Assembly: GCA_016711225.1 (NCBI GenBank)
Contig: JADJTK010000023.1
Location: forward strand, 1 to 64,000
Direction: 5' to 3'
Origin: Opitutaceae bacterium
Lineage (GTDB): Bacteria > Verrucomicrobiota > Verrucomicrobiia > Opitutales > Opitutaceae
Length of the DNA stretch: 64,000 nt
Shown: in pieces, positions 1 through 9,172 of the stretch
How positions within the stretch are numbered: position 1 is the first letter of the stretch
Layout of the letters: each line of letters opens with the position of its first letter
Notes under the pieces: generated by a model
The model's input: the letters and a program-made list of their open reading frames with translations, nothing else
Databases searched by the model: none
What the model was told of the DNA's origin: nothing
Made by a program: the position numbers and the translations under genes

Positions 1-71
1 AAAGAGGCGGAAGTAGTCGTGCTCCGCCCGCTCGAGTCCGCAGGCCGTTTGGCCCCAGGTGCCCTCCTCCT

Positions 72-493
72 ATGATCCAGCTCGCGTATGTCAGTTCCTC
101 TGTCGGTCTCTTCTCGTCCATAGAGCCTCTCTAAGTATTCTGAGCGTCGGCGCAGGAAGAACCGGCAACTCAGTATCACTGGCATGCTGGTCTGCAAGGA
201 GGGCAACGTCCTGAAGATTCTCGAAGGCAGAAGGCGCACCGCGGTGGTCGCCCTGTTCCCAGCCATCTGAGAGGACCTGCGGCACGATGGAGTGATCAAG
301 CTCTACCAGCGGCAGATCGCCAGCGGGATTTCCCCGAGTGGAGCATGGGCTTTTCAGGATCCTGAGCGCCCAAGAGTTGGGGATGATGGAGGGCTTCAGC
401 GCGTTCTTTGACCCTGACTTTGGCATGCGCCGGATCAATGCGTCGGCAACCCAACCCGGTTGCTTGATCTCTTCGGGGCCGAGGCCACGTTGA
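72..493 (+). pseudogene. BLUF-domain blue-light sensor, frame-disrupted
   Basis: Read across frames, this stretch spells a BLUF (FAD-binding blue-light sensing) protein of about 140 residues, the usual size for a stand-alone family member. It opens at an ATG with MIQLAYVSSSVGLFS, whose Tyr matches the flavin-contacting Tyr. It continues in another frame with NRQLSITGMLVCKEGNV and ILEG, then HDGVIKLYQRQIA, then a shifted FPEWSMGF, and ends in MMEGFSAFFDPDF. At least three frame changes and an in-frame stop break it. At the position where BLUF proteins keep the flavin-bonding Gln (just before the LEG motif) the text reads Lys. The identification rests on recognised family motifs; whether the damage is biological decay or sequence error is not decided here. 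Confidence 0.68.
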
Positions 494-879
494 GTCTGGG
501 CTTCCCCTGCCGTGGCGCCCCCTGTGGCCCCTCGAAGGCGCGGGCGCATGGTGGCCGAAACACTGGACTTATTCAGCCCGGAACAATGCGGGCAGAGGCC
601 TGCCAGAGATGCCCGCCACTTCGGAGACTGGTCCCTCTCGGGCGACGAGACCAACGACTGGCTTGGTGCCTGCCTGTTCGCGTTCTCGTCGGTCGAATCC
701 GGGGTCGTGCCGCGCCGTCCGAGCGCCGGCGATCTCCTCGCCCTGTCCTACCTCACCCGTTCTGCCCGGGGCTGGCGCGGACCTCTTGAAACCGTATTAC
801 CCAGGCCGTGTTCTCGTCGGTGTGCCCATCCTCTGTTCACGACTGCCTACCGGGGCGGGATCTGCACAGGCCTTGGTCA
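494..879. other. Unassigned disrupted sequence
   Basis: No intact gene is convincing in this GC-rich stretch. The plus strand near 548-700 has a coding-like run containing DWSLSGDETNDWLGA, but it shifts frame afterwards and I do not recognise a family. It probably carries a disrupted gene like its neighbours. Confidence 0.3.
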
Positions 880-1420
880 CACTTGCCGGGCAGGCACAAG
901 GTCGGGCCTGGTCGTCTTTCTCCGGCTGGAATGCCCTTGGCGGTCACCTTGCGCAGACGCCAGCGCTGGCCTGCCTCGACGATATAGCCGGGGCACCCGG
1001 GCGCCGCACCGGCAGGGATTGGAGGCCCAGTGCTTGGAAGCGGAAACCGTAGTCGAAGCTGATCTCCTCGCCTTCTGCGATATGCGCTGCGCGACGATCC
1101 AGATGCGGCCGCGTCGCTTCCTACTCAGGAGCGACAGTTCGGGGCGCAAGAGTGGTTGATGTAGCGGCTCATGCTGTGCCGCGACGCTCCGTCGAGGTCG
1201 TAACGCTGGATTCAGCCGGAAGGACATCGTGCTGGCCTCCAGTCCCTGCCGCACGCGTTCGATGACGCTGGGGCTCCCGGCCCGGGGCGCTCTCAGTTTT
1301 GTGTTACGCTCGCCTCGATATTCGATGAACACGTAACCGCAGGATGGCGACGCGCGGAGACGCCGTGTCCATGGATGTCCGGAGCGGGCGCGACGGATCA
1401 CCCAGGACGGCGGGAGGAGC
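880..1420 (-). pseudogene. SET-domain protein methyltransferase, frame-disrupted
   Basis: Joining reading frames on the minus strand gives the landmarks of a SET-domain lysine methyltransferase in the right order: GHGV, then VFIEYRGER (the N-terminal SET strand), then MSRYINHSCAPNC (the NHSCxPNC signature that helps bind S-adenosylmethionine), GRIWIVAQR, EEISFDYGF (the catalytic Tyr region), and finally PCRCGAPGCPGYI, a post-SET-like Cys cluster. No single frame carries more than a few of these, so several one-base shifts separate them. Small bacterial SET proteins of 150-180 residues exist, and the size here agrees. Their substrates are mostly unknown. The exact ends are uncertain. Confidence 0.65.
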
Positions 1421-1843
1421 GGATCAGGAGATTCTTGTGCTCAGATGATGGGAAGTACGGAAGGGCGGCTTGCGCCGTGGCCTTCGAGTGAGCACCCGAA
1501 GAGGCTGTGGTCACTCCTGAAACCGGCGACTCCTGCGCGCCTGCGGCGATCTGCCCCCATCGTGGGGTATGCCGCAGCGGGCCACGGCGCAGCGAAGGCC
1601 CAGGCGGAAGTCCGCCAGAATGCGCCGTACAGTTACGACAAGTGCAGGAGACGACGTCCTGGCGAACGTCGCTCCGGCGAAGAATCTCCCATCCTGCGCG
1701 CGCGATCACCCCCGACTGCGGGGCGCTCATGGGGCTGTCACTGAACCCGTCGGCATGCTCCAGCGGGCACGGTAAACGCTGATGACCGACCACTAGCTAC
1801 GGATCAAGATGACCGACCGCGCCCGCTCGGCGGCCTATCGCCT
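1421..1843. other. Unassigned disrupted sequence
   Basis: Overlapping open frames on both strands carry no recognisable domain, and none has a convincing start. A Cys-containing run (CAPAAICPHRGVC) appears on the plus strand near 1540-1570 but is too short to name. Probably another disrupted gene between the SET and DJ-1 remnants. Confidence 0.3.
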
Positions 1844-2404
1844 TTAGCGCAGATCGACTGCTTGCTCGGCGGCCTTGGCAGCCGAGAGAGAAGCGGGCGA
1901 TCATCGCGTACCGAGATCCAGTGCCGTTCCAGCGCCGCGGGAGGTGGAGAGCAGGAGGCCGTCCTCGACCACCCGTTGGTCGGAGAGGGATGTGGGGAGT
2001 CGTCGGCGGTGCCGGGAAAAGGCGGTGTGCGCGGCGCGCCCGGCGAGCAGGCCGGCATCGTTGAGCACCGTGGGCGCCGCGCAGATGGCGGCCACCGTAA
2101 GCTTCGCGTGGCGGCAATCTGGGCCTTCACCAACGGCACGATACGCGGGTCGGCGCGCAGGGGAGCTTCACTCCGGGGACCGCCGGGCAGGAAGAGGAGG
2201 TCGTGGGTGCTTGGCCGCCTCGGTGAGGAGTGGTCTCGGCGAGCACGGTGATCCCGCAACGGCCCGGTCACGGCTAGTTCGGGGAGAGGGAGGCGATGAC
2301 GACGCGCACGCCGGCGCGGCGCAGCAGATCGATCGGGGGCGATAGCCTCGATTTCTCGAAGCCGGTCATCAGAATCGTGCGAGCACGGTCGGTGCGGTAT
2401 TCAT
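1844..2404 (-). pseudogene. DJ-1/PfpI family protein, frame-disrupted
   Basis: Minus-strand frames join into a DJ-1/PfpI protein (a superfamily of glyoxalases, deglycases and chaperones with a nucleophilic Cys). The start MNTAPTVLAR leads into LMTGFE and PIDLLRRAGVRVVIASL, then DLLFLPGGP, LRADPRIVPLVKAQIAA, MAAICAAPTVLNDAGLLAG (the nucleophile elbow, with the Cys in AICAAP), VVEDGLLL, and SRGAGTALDLG. The final AKAAEQAVDLR ends at a stop. The span equals about 187 codons, the normal family length, but the text needs several frame changes. It diverges from the following epimerase remnant with a gap of only 56 bases, an ordinary arrangement for two real genes. Confidence 0.75.
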
Positions 2405-2460
2405 GGTGGGCAGGGTATAAGGGCTTGGCAGGGGCGGCAACGGTAGTTCGGTGGGTTTGC

Positions 2461-3403
2461 ATGAGCGACTCTCCGCAGTGGGCTGGCCGGTCGGCGGCGG
2501 TGCTGTGCCGGTTATGTCGGAGGCGCATTTGCGCTGCGAGGCGCTGGGGCGCGGCTGCAGGTGGCGCGCGCTCACCCGGAATGTCGCGAAAGCGGCCCAG
2601 CTGCGCGCCGCCGGTTGCTCTCAGGTGGTGGAAGCCGATCTGGCAGGGGAGGCTTGGCACGCGTGCATTGCGCGCGGCCGCTTTCGATCTTGTGCTCAAC
2701 TGCGAGCGAGGGTAAAGGGGGTGGGCTGGGTATCGGCTTGGCTTCGTCAGGGGTATGCGCTCGGCCGGGCCTGGCTGGCCACGCCAAAAGCCACCGGGCG
2801 GCACAATCGTCTAAGCACGAGCAGCACAGGGGTCTATCCGCAGGCGGTAAGGTGTGGAGACAGAGGAGGCACCTTGGACGGCGCAGGCGAAACCGGTCAG
2901 GTGTTGCGTGAGGCTGAGGAAGAGCTGGCGCGAGCACGGGCGCGGCGGGCTGGCGCTGGTTTGTGCCGCGGTTGGCCGGGATCATGGGCCGGGGCGGCAC
3001 GGCATGCTCGCCCAACTCCAAGCGGGGAGGCGGGCGTTTGCCCGGGCGATCCGGCGCACCACCTGAACTTGATCCATCGCGACGATGCCTGCGGCGCCGC
3101 CGCGTGGAGCGGGTTCGCCGCGCCGGCGGCCGTGCGCGCGATGAGGTTTTCAATGTGACCGATGGGACTCCGGCCGTGCGCGCCGAGGTGGCCGGGTGGC
3201 TGGCGCAGCGGCTCGGCTTGGCGAGGCCGCAGTTTGCCGACGCGGCGGGGGAGGCCCCGGCGGCGGGGAGCAATCCCCTTCGGGGAGAGGCGGCGGGCGC
3301 CGGATCGGATCGTTGATCCGGGGAAGATCCGGCGGCGCTTGGCTGGATGCCTCGGTTCCCGGACTACCGAGCCGGCTATGAGGCGGTGATCGGTGGACGG
3401 TGA
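2461..3403 (+). pseudogene. SDR-family NAD(P)-dependent epimerase, frame-disrupted
   Basis: Frames on the plus strand join into an extended SDR protein of about 310 residues. The ATG gives MSDSPQWAGRSAAVL and a damaged GYVG nucleotide-binding turn. Then come LTRNVAKAAQLRAAG, VVEADLAGEAWHA, WLATPKATGG, STGVYPQ, EEAPWTAQAK, VLREAEEELA, RHGMLAQLQAGRRAFA, HHLNLIHRDDACGA, FNVTDGTPAVRAEVAGWLA, VDPGKIRRRL and AGYEAVIGGR before the stop. This resembles YeeZ/Gale-type NAD(P)-dependent epimerases. Frame changes occur about every 40-80 bases, many in G or C runs, while amino acids between them stay intact. That pattern looks more like insertion/deletion error than old decay. Confidence 0.72.
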
Positions 3404-4324
3404 CCAGTGGCCCGTGATCAGTAATCAGTGACAGCCGATCGGTAGCCGGCGTTCGGTCGCTCCGGTGTTCACGGGACCGAACCGGGGAGCCTCCGCGGAG
3501 GCCGGCAGGGATGCGCCACCGTTACTCCGAATTGAGGAGGCGGACAGAAGACACGAACTCGGCCTGGGGCGACCGTTGAGGATCGCGCGGCTGATGTTCA
3601 CTATTCGCCGGGCACGTCCGCCGACTTGTGATGGTTGCGCCGCTGATCGGGCGTTTCGCGATGCGTTGCGCCGGTTGGATCCGATCGCGCGATCCGAACG
3701 CGGGCTGGCGCGGGTGCTCGCCGACCGGGCGGTGACGGTGGGGCTGGCGATGGCCTGGCTAGCCGGTCGGATACATGCAGCGGCGCCACTTCTCGGTGTG
3801 GGCCCAGGGCGAGGAGGCGTTGCTGGAGACTGTTCGTGGCCGCGGCAGCCCGGGGCCGGCAGGTGGGCGCCGCTTGGCCGAGCACGCGATCGCCGGAGGC
3901 CCGGGCGGCCGGTTGTCGCGCGATATCGCTCGGACAAACGAACGAGCGAAAGGAGCGGCGAACGCGATCTGCACCGAGGCTCGGCTTTTGCTGTGAACGC
4001 TGGCGCTGGGACGGTGGCCGCAGATCCGCTATGATTTGAAGCCGGAGCGCTCGCGCGCAGGCCGAGGCCGGCACCACTGGGGCCGTGGATGGTGCGGTGG
4101 TAGAGGCCGTGGCCCAAGGCGTGAAGGTAGAATGAAGGCAGGCTGGCCAAACGTCGCCCGGCGAGTTCAAGGGGGATGTTCTGGCGAATGGCGCTACCCC
4201 GGAAGCGAGTGGTGGTGGGGGATGGTTGCCCGCCGGCTTCAGCGCCAAAGGCACCCGAGTTTCCGTTGCCTCGTCGGGAACCCGACCGGAGCCTTCGGGC
4301 CAATCCCAAACCCTCTATCCTACC
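3404..4324. other. Unassigned disrupted sequence upstream of ybaB
   Basis: A 0.9 kb stretch without an intact gene. On the plus strand 3640-3996 there is a coding-like run (RLDPIARSERGLARVLADRA, then EEALLETVRGRG) ending at a stop at 3994-3996. On the minus strand near 4080-4200 another run reads NIPLELAGRRLASLPSFYLH. Neither could be tied to a family. In many bacteria dnaX precedes ybaB-recR, but I see no DnaX motifs here. Confidence 0.3.
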
Positions 4325-4630
4325 ATGGCTGGCTTAGGCAAAATGTTGAAACAGGCGTCGAAAATGCAGAAGCAGATTGAAGTGCTTCAGCAGGAACTGG
4401 AGAAGCGCGAGATCGATCTTTCCAGCGGGGGCGCGGTGAAGATCAAGATCAACGGTCAGGGCAAATTCGTGGCTCTCTCGCTCGACCCCGAGTTTCTGGA
4501 AAGAGGACGCCAAACTCGTCTCGACACGTTGCTGGCCGCCGTGCAGGAGGCCGCCGCGAAGGCGAAGGCGCTCAACGAGGCGGAGATGCAGAAGGTGACT
4601 TCCGCCTTCCAGATGCCGGGCATGTTCTGA
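4325..4630 (+). CDS. ybaB: YbaB/EbfC family nucleoid-associated protein
   Basis: This encodes a 101-residue member of the YbaB/EbfC family, small dimeric DNA-binding proteins that are usually cotranscribed with recR, as here. The chosen ATG gives MAGLGKMLKQASKMQKQ, the standard family start; longer upstream reading is unlikely. The body has the family pattern: a charged N-terminal helix, the strand VKIKINGQGKFVALSLDPEF, and a C-terminal helix EAAAKAKALNEAEMQKVTS ending in MPGMF. Between residues about 59 and 67 the text reads ERGRQTRLD, where a one-base shift gives the family-like KEDAKLVS. An extra G near 4498 and a missing base near 4525 compensate, so the frame is restored and the length is normal. 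Confidence 0.9.
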   Translation: MAGLGKMLKQASKMQKQIEVLQQELEKREIDLSSGGAVKIKINGQGKFVALSLDPEFLERGRQTRLDTLLAAVQEAAAKAKALNEAEMQKVTSAFQMPGMF

Positions 4631-4740
4631 TTTTCGATTTCCAATTGCCGATTCCTGGCCCTGCGATCGTGACGTGGTTGCTTGCAGACGGCGGTGGACC
4701 CGACCTGAAGCGAAATCGGCAATCCGCAATCGAAAATTCC
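4628..4740. repeat. Long imperfect inverted repeat between ybaB and recR
   Basis: The spacer is bracketed by complementary arms: 4630-4653 contains ATTTTCGATT and TTGCCGATT, and 4714-4738 contains AATCGGCAA and AATCGAAAAT. RNA from this spacer could fold into a hairpin between the two genes. A similar spacer palindrome lies between purF and purM. Confidence 0.6.
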
Positions 4741-5336
4741 ATGACTCTCCCTCCTTCGAGACCTTGCAGAAGCAGCTCAAACAGCTGCCGGGTCTGGGCT
4801 TTCGCTCGGCCGAGCGCATCGCGCTGCACCTGCTCGTCGAGAAACCGGAGCGGCTGCCGCAATTGGTGGCCGCGCTGCAGGCGGCGGCCTCCTCGGTGGG
4901 GCGCTGTGAGACTTGCGGCAATCTGGCCGAAGGCGGCGCGTGTACGATCTGCGCCGATGCGAAGCGCGAGGCCGGCATCGTGTGCGTGGTCGAGCAGGTG
5001 CCCGACCTGGTTGCCATTGAGCGCAGTGGGGCGTATCGCGGTCGTTACCATGTACTGCATGGCAAGCTGTCGCCGATCCACGGGGTCGGCCCGGAGCAGC
5101 TCAACCTCGGCCCGCTGGTGCGCCGCCTGCAGGGCGGCGAGATCCGCGAGCTCATCCTGGCGCTCTCTAACGACATCGAGGGCGAGGCCACTTGCCATTT
5201 TATCACGGAGAAGATCCTGGCGGACACGGTGAAGGTGTCGCGGATTGGGTTCGGCCTGCCCAGCGGCGCCGGCGTGCTTTACGCCGACTCGGTGACGCTC
5301 AAGAGCGCGCTTGAGGCGCGGCGGGCGTATCGGTGA
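4741..5336 (+). CDS. recR: Recombination protein RecR (apparent frameshift near the start)
   Basis: RecR works with RecO and RecF to load RecA on gapped DNA. The protein has the helix-hairpin-helix region FETLQKQLKQLPGLGFRSAE, then a four-Cys zinc finger (CETC and CTIC), the Toprim domain with VCVVEQVPDLVAIERSG and YHVLHGKLSPIHGVGP, and a C-terminal LSNDIEGEATCHF. The ATG at 4741 begins MTLPP, as expected, but is out of frame with FETLQ by one base near 4754. With that base restored the protein is about 198 residues, normal for RecR. From 4755 onward the frame is clean to the stop. It sits behind ybaB, its usual partner. Confidence 0.87.
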
Positions 5337-5451
5337 GGTGAAGCATTACCCAGGCGCCCGCGGAGGGATTTGGGGGGAACGTTTCCGCTTCCGGGGTGGA
5401 CACACCCCGGCTGGCCGGCCGATGCTCGACCCCCTCCCAAATCCTCCCTCC

Positions 5452-7833
5452 ATGCACTACGGCCACTTCGACGACAAAGCCCGCGAATATGTGATCACCC
5501 GCCCGGACACCCCGCGCCCGTGGTCCAACTACCTCGGTTCGACCGAGTACGGCGCCATTATCACCAACCACGCGGGCGGCTACTCCTTCTACAAGAGCGG
5601 GGCCACCGGCCGGTTTTTGCGGATGCGCTTCAATTCCACCCCGCTTGACCAGCCCGGCCGCACCTTCTACCTGCGCGACCAGGACAGCGGCGACTTCTGG
5701 TCGGCCGCCTGGCAGCCTGTGGCCAAGCCGCTGGCGAAATACAAGTCCACCTGCCGCCACGGCATGGGCTACACCACGATCGAGAGCCGCTACGCCGGCA
5801 TCGTCTCCGAGGCCACCTACTTCGTGCCGAAGGGGCAGACTTTCGAATACTGGCGCCTGAAGGTCACCAACAAGACCAAGAAGGAGCGCAAGCTTTCGGT
5901 CTTTACCTACTGCGAGTTCGCCAACCTTTGGAATACCTCGCAGGACCTCGTCAATCTCCAGTACTCGGTCTTCATCACCCGCGCGACGCTCGAGGACGGC
6001 ATTCTCGGCGTCACCTGCAATCCCAACTACGACTTCGACGGCAAGGACCTCACCGGCTGCAACCGCACCTGGATGGCCCTCACCGGCACCCCGCTCGCCG
6101 GCTACGAGACCACCCGCGAGCGTTTCTGCGGCAACTACGGCGGCTATGCGGCGCCGGAGGTCGTGGTGAACGGCAAGTGCTCCAACTTCCTGGCCGAGGG
6201 CGACAACGTCGTCGGCGGTCTCCAGGGTGACATCACGCTCGCTCCGGGCGAAACCCGCGAGGTGATCGTCATGCTCGGTCTCGGCACCGTGGGCAGCCAT
6301 GGCAAGGCCACCGTGGCCGAGTTCGGCAACAGCGCGCGCTGCGAGGAGGAGTTCCAGAAGCTCGTGGCCGAAAAGCACGCACCGTTGGCCAATCTTCAGG
6401 TCGAGACCCCGGACAAGGAGTTCAACTCCATGGTCAACGTCTGGAACGCCTACAATGCGCTCATCACCTACGCGTGGTCGCGCTCGGCCTCGCTCGTCTA
6501 CAACGGCGAGCGCGACGGCCTCGGCTTCCGCGACACCGTGCAGGACATGCTCGGCGCCATTCCGTTGATGAAGGAAGGTGTGCAGGATCGCCTCGAGCTG
6601 ATGCTCACCGGCCAGCTCGCCAACGGCGGCGCCATCCCGGTGATCAAGCCGTTCTCCCACAAACCCGGCCAGGAACCGCCGCCGCCGGACCACGAGTACC
6701 GCTCCGACGACTGCCTCTGGTTCTTCAACGCCATCCCGGCCTTCGTGGCCGAGATCGGCGATCTCGGTTTCTACAACAAGGTGTTGCCCTACGCCGATCG
6801 CGGCGAGGCCACCGTATTTGGGCACCTGCGCCGCGGCCTTGAGTTCAACCTCGAGCGCACCGGCCGCAACGGCCTGCCCTGCGGGTCTCGCCGCCGACTG
6901 GAACGACTGCATCCGCCTCGGCTACAAGGGCGAGAGCGTCTTTGTCGCTTTTCAGGTCCGCCTCGGTCTCGACGTGTACGCGGGCATCGCCGACAAGCTC
7001 GGCCAGCCCGAGGAGGCCGCGTGGGCCCGCGCCGAGTTGGCCAAGCTCGACGCCAAGATCCAGGCCGTGTGCTGGGATGGCGAGTGGTTCATCTGGGCCA
7101 TCGGCCAGGACGGCACCGTCTACGGCACGAAGGACTTCGCCGAAGGTCAGGTCTATATGAACACGCAGGTGTGGGCCGTCATGTCCGGGGCCGCCACGCC
7201 CGCGCAGGCCACGCAGGCGCTCAAGACGATGAAGGAGAAGTGCGCCACGCCGTTCGGCGTCGCGCTGTGCGATCCGCCGTTCATCAAGGCCGACCCCGAG
7301 ATCATGAAGGCCACGCTCTTCAACGCGGGCATCAAGGAGAACGCCGGCATCTTCTCGCACACCCAGAGCTGGGGCGTGATCGCTGAGATCATGCAGGGCA
7401 ACGGTGACCAGGCGTGGGAGTACTACCGCGCCTTCATGCCGGCCGCGTACAACGACCGCGCGGAGATCCGCCAGGTGGAGCCCTACGTGCACTGCCAGAC
7501 GACGTACTCGAAGTACAACGTCAACTTCGGCGCCTCGCGCGTGCCGTGGCTCTCCGGCACCGCGTCGTGGGCCTACTACTCCGCCACGCACTGGGTGCTC
7601 GGCGTGCGCCCCGAGATCGAGGGCCTACGCATCGCCCGTGTATCCCGAAAGTCTGGCCTGGCTTCAGGATGACGCGCACCTTCCCGCAGCAAGAAGGTGA
7701 AGATCGGTGCAGAATCAGGCTGGCGTGACAAAGGATCAAGTCGCTCACGATCGATGGCCAGCCCGTCGAGGGCGAAGTGGTCCCGACGGAGAAGATCAAG
7801 CACAACTCGAAGATCGTCGCCGTGCTAGGCTGA
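5452..7833 (+). pseudogene. Glycoside hydrolase family 94 (cellobiose/chitobiose-type) phosphorylase, frameshifted
   Basis: GH94 enzymes cleave beta-linked disaccharides with inorganic phosphate, giving a sugar 1-phosphate and a free sugar in the cytoplasm. The start MHYGHFDDKAREYVITRPDT and following NYLGSTEYGAII, AGGYSFYKS and DSGDFWSAAW are characteristic, as are GLGFRDTVQDMLG, LAADWNDC (with the general-acid Asp) and VPWLSGTASWAYY near the C-terminus. An extra G near 6892 breaks the frame just before ADWNDC; further shifts between about 7630 and 7720 affect the tail, which otherwise reads CIPKVWPGF and ends in KIVAVLG. Restored length is about 793 residues, typical for the family. Cellobiose and N,N'-diacetylchitobiose are both possible substrates; I cannot separate them. 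Confidence 0.82.
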
Positions 7834-7871
7834 GTACGCGCTGCGCGCTAACGCAGAACTTAGAACGTAGA

Positions 7872-7902
7872 GGTAGGGACGGCGCTTCGCGCCGTCCCTA
7901 CC
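7872..7902. terminator. Perfect 14-bp hairpin after the GH94 gene
   Basis: Arms GGTAGGGACGGCGC and GCGCCGTCCCTACC flank a TTC loop 38 bases after the phosphorylase stop. It lacks a clear T-run, so it may be a dispersed palindrome that also ends transcription or protects the 3' end. Confidence 0.5.
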
Positions 7903-7906
7903 GCGA

Positions 7907-7965
7907 GTTCCCAAGGCGCACCGCTTCCGCGGTGCGCCCTTTCGTTCTCCCGTGGCCGCGCTCGC
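7907..7965. repeat. Intergenic palindromic repeat, copy 1
   Basis: Contains AAGGCGCACCGC, a short loop and GCGGTGCGCC, followed by TTCGTTCTCCCGT and a run like CGCGCTCGC. The same arrangement returns at 8520-8575, so this is a dispersed element rather than a chance hairpin. Confidence 0.6.
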
Positions 7966-8045
7966 GAGAACGCGGATGCCACTGTAAGGCCGCAGTGTGG
8001 TGTCACCCCGGTGGCCTGCGGGAGCGGAGAAGGTAACGTGCCGCC

Positions 8046-8260
8046 ATGGGCATCGCGGATATCATGCAACTGCTTAGGAGCGAGCGGCATTCCGTCATGG
8101 AGCAACTCTGGGATTCTCTATGCCGCGAGGCGCAAGAGTTGGAGTCGCCCGCCTGGCATGAGAAAGTGCTTGCAGGCCGTAAGGCGAGGATGGACTCGCC
8201 CGCGGCGCGGTGGGGTTGGACATGCGGCGGGAACCGGCGTGGATTCGGAAGGAGCTTTAG
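8046..8260 (+). pseudogene. Addiction-module antitoxin-like protein (TIGR02574-type), probably frameshifted
   Basis: The ATG gives MGIADIMQLLRSERHSVMEQ, then LWDSLCREAQELESPAWHEK and VLAGRKARMDS. This fits the small helical 'addiction module component' family, whose members share a LxxLWdsl core, a W-H pair and an R-rich helix and are usually 65-80 residues. In the starting frame no stop comes for 200 codons. A one-base shift near 8205 gives RREPAWIRKEL and a stop at 8258-8260, making a 71-residue protein of normal size. No RelE/ParE-type toxin could be read downstream, so this may be an orphan or the toxin is too disrupted to see. Confidence 0.45.
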
Positions 8261-9172
8261 GATCGCGGCTCCTACCCGTAAGTACCCGACTGGCACGCCG
8301 GGCTCAGCGGAGCCGTTTGTTCACCTCGCGGACGATTGTAGCGGCCTGGAACTGAGGTTGCGCGTCTCGCGCAGGCCAACGCCTGTTTCGATTTCCAATC
8401 ACGAAACCATCGAGGATTCGGCTTCGGTGATTCAAGTCCCCGCGACAGTCATCGATCCCAACGTTCCCGGGCAGGCAAATTTCCCCGTAGGGCAGGACCT
8501 CGCGTCCGTGCCGTTAGGATTCCAAGGCGCACCGCTACTCGCGGTGCGCCTTCTCGTTCTCCCGTTGTCGCGTTCGCTATCAACGAGGGGGCTTGATTCG
8601 CTGTGCGCTGTCTTTGCGGGGCCGACTCGATGTGCGCGCCATCCGTAACGGGTGAACGGTCTTCTGCCGCTGTTGGGCGAAGCTCGGCGCCAATGTTCGG
8701 ATCGAGCTTGCGAGCTTCCCCTCCTGCCGCCTTTGGACTTTACATACAGGGACTCGAATTGGAACCACTACGCCATTGCATGGGAGGATCAGGGTGATCA
8801 ACGTCGCCCCGATTGTTCATTGATGTCTTCCCTCGTCCCATCGCCTCACGGTGCGTCACTGACTCCGAAAGAACGAAGGCTACGGCCGGCGGCCCACCGC
8901 AACGTAATAGGGCGGCTGCGTACTTGAGTGTTTAATAATTGTATACATACGGCCGCGATTCGGGCCCTATTCTGTCGGTATGTTCGGATCTCCCGCCGCT
9001 CTCGAGCGGCCTTGGTGCTCGCCGCTGAGAACAGCGCAGTTCCCGGCCGGAGGCCCGCCGGCAGCCACTGTTGCATCAACAACAAATCTTCCCGTGAGCC
9101 AGCACTCCAATGAAGTGCACGGGGTCATCACCGAAGCCAGTAACAAGAAGATTCCGATATATCCAGCCGATT
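8261..9172. other. Gene-poor stretch
   Basis: Roughly 0.9 kb with no recognisable coding sequence on either strand. It holds the second copy of a palindromic repeat (8520-8575). An AT-richer patch near 8930-8960 may include the promoter for the following lipoprotein gene, but I cannot define -35/-10 elements. Confidence 0.4.
8520..8575. repeat. Intergenic palindromic repeat, copy 2
   Basis: Begins TTCCAAGGCGCACCGC, then ACTC and GCGGTGCGCCTT, then CTCGTTCTCCCGTTGTCGCG. It matches the element at 7907-7965 through the hairpin and the following CGTTCTCCCGT segment, with a few substitutions. Confidence 0.6.

Noticed and set aside
5299..6912. A long minus-strand open frame opposite the GH94 gene
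   Set aside because: Its text is Val/Gly/Ala/Asp-rich shadow sequence. The plus strand has unmistakable GH94 motifs.
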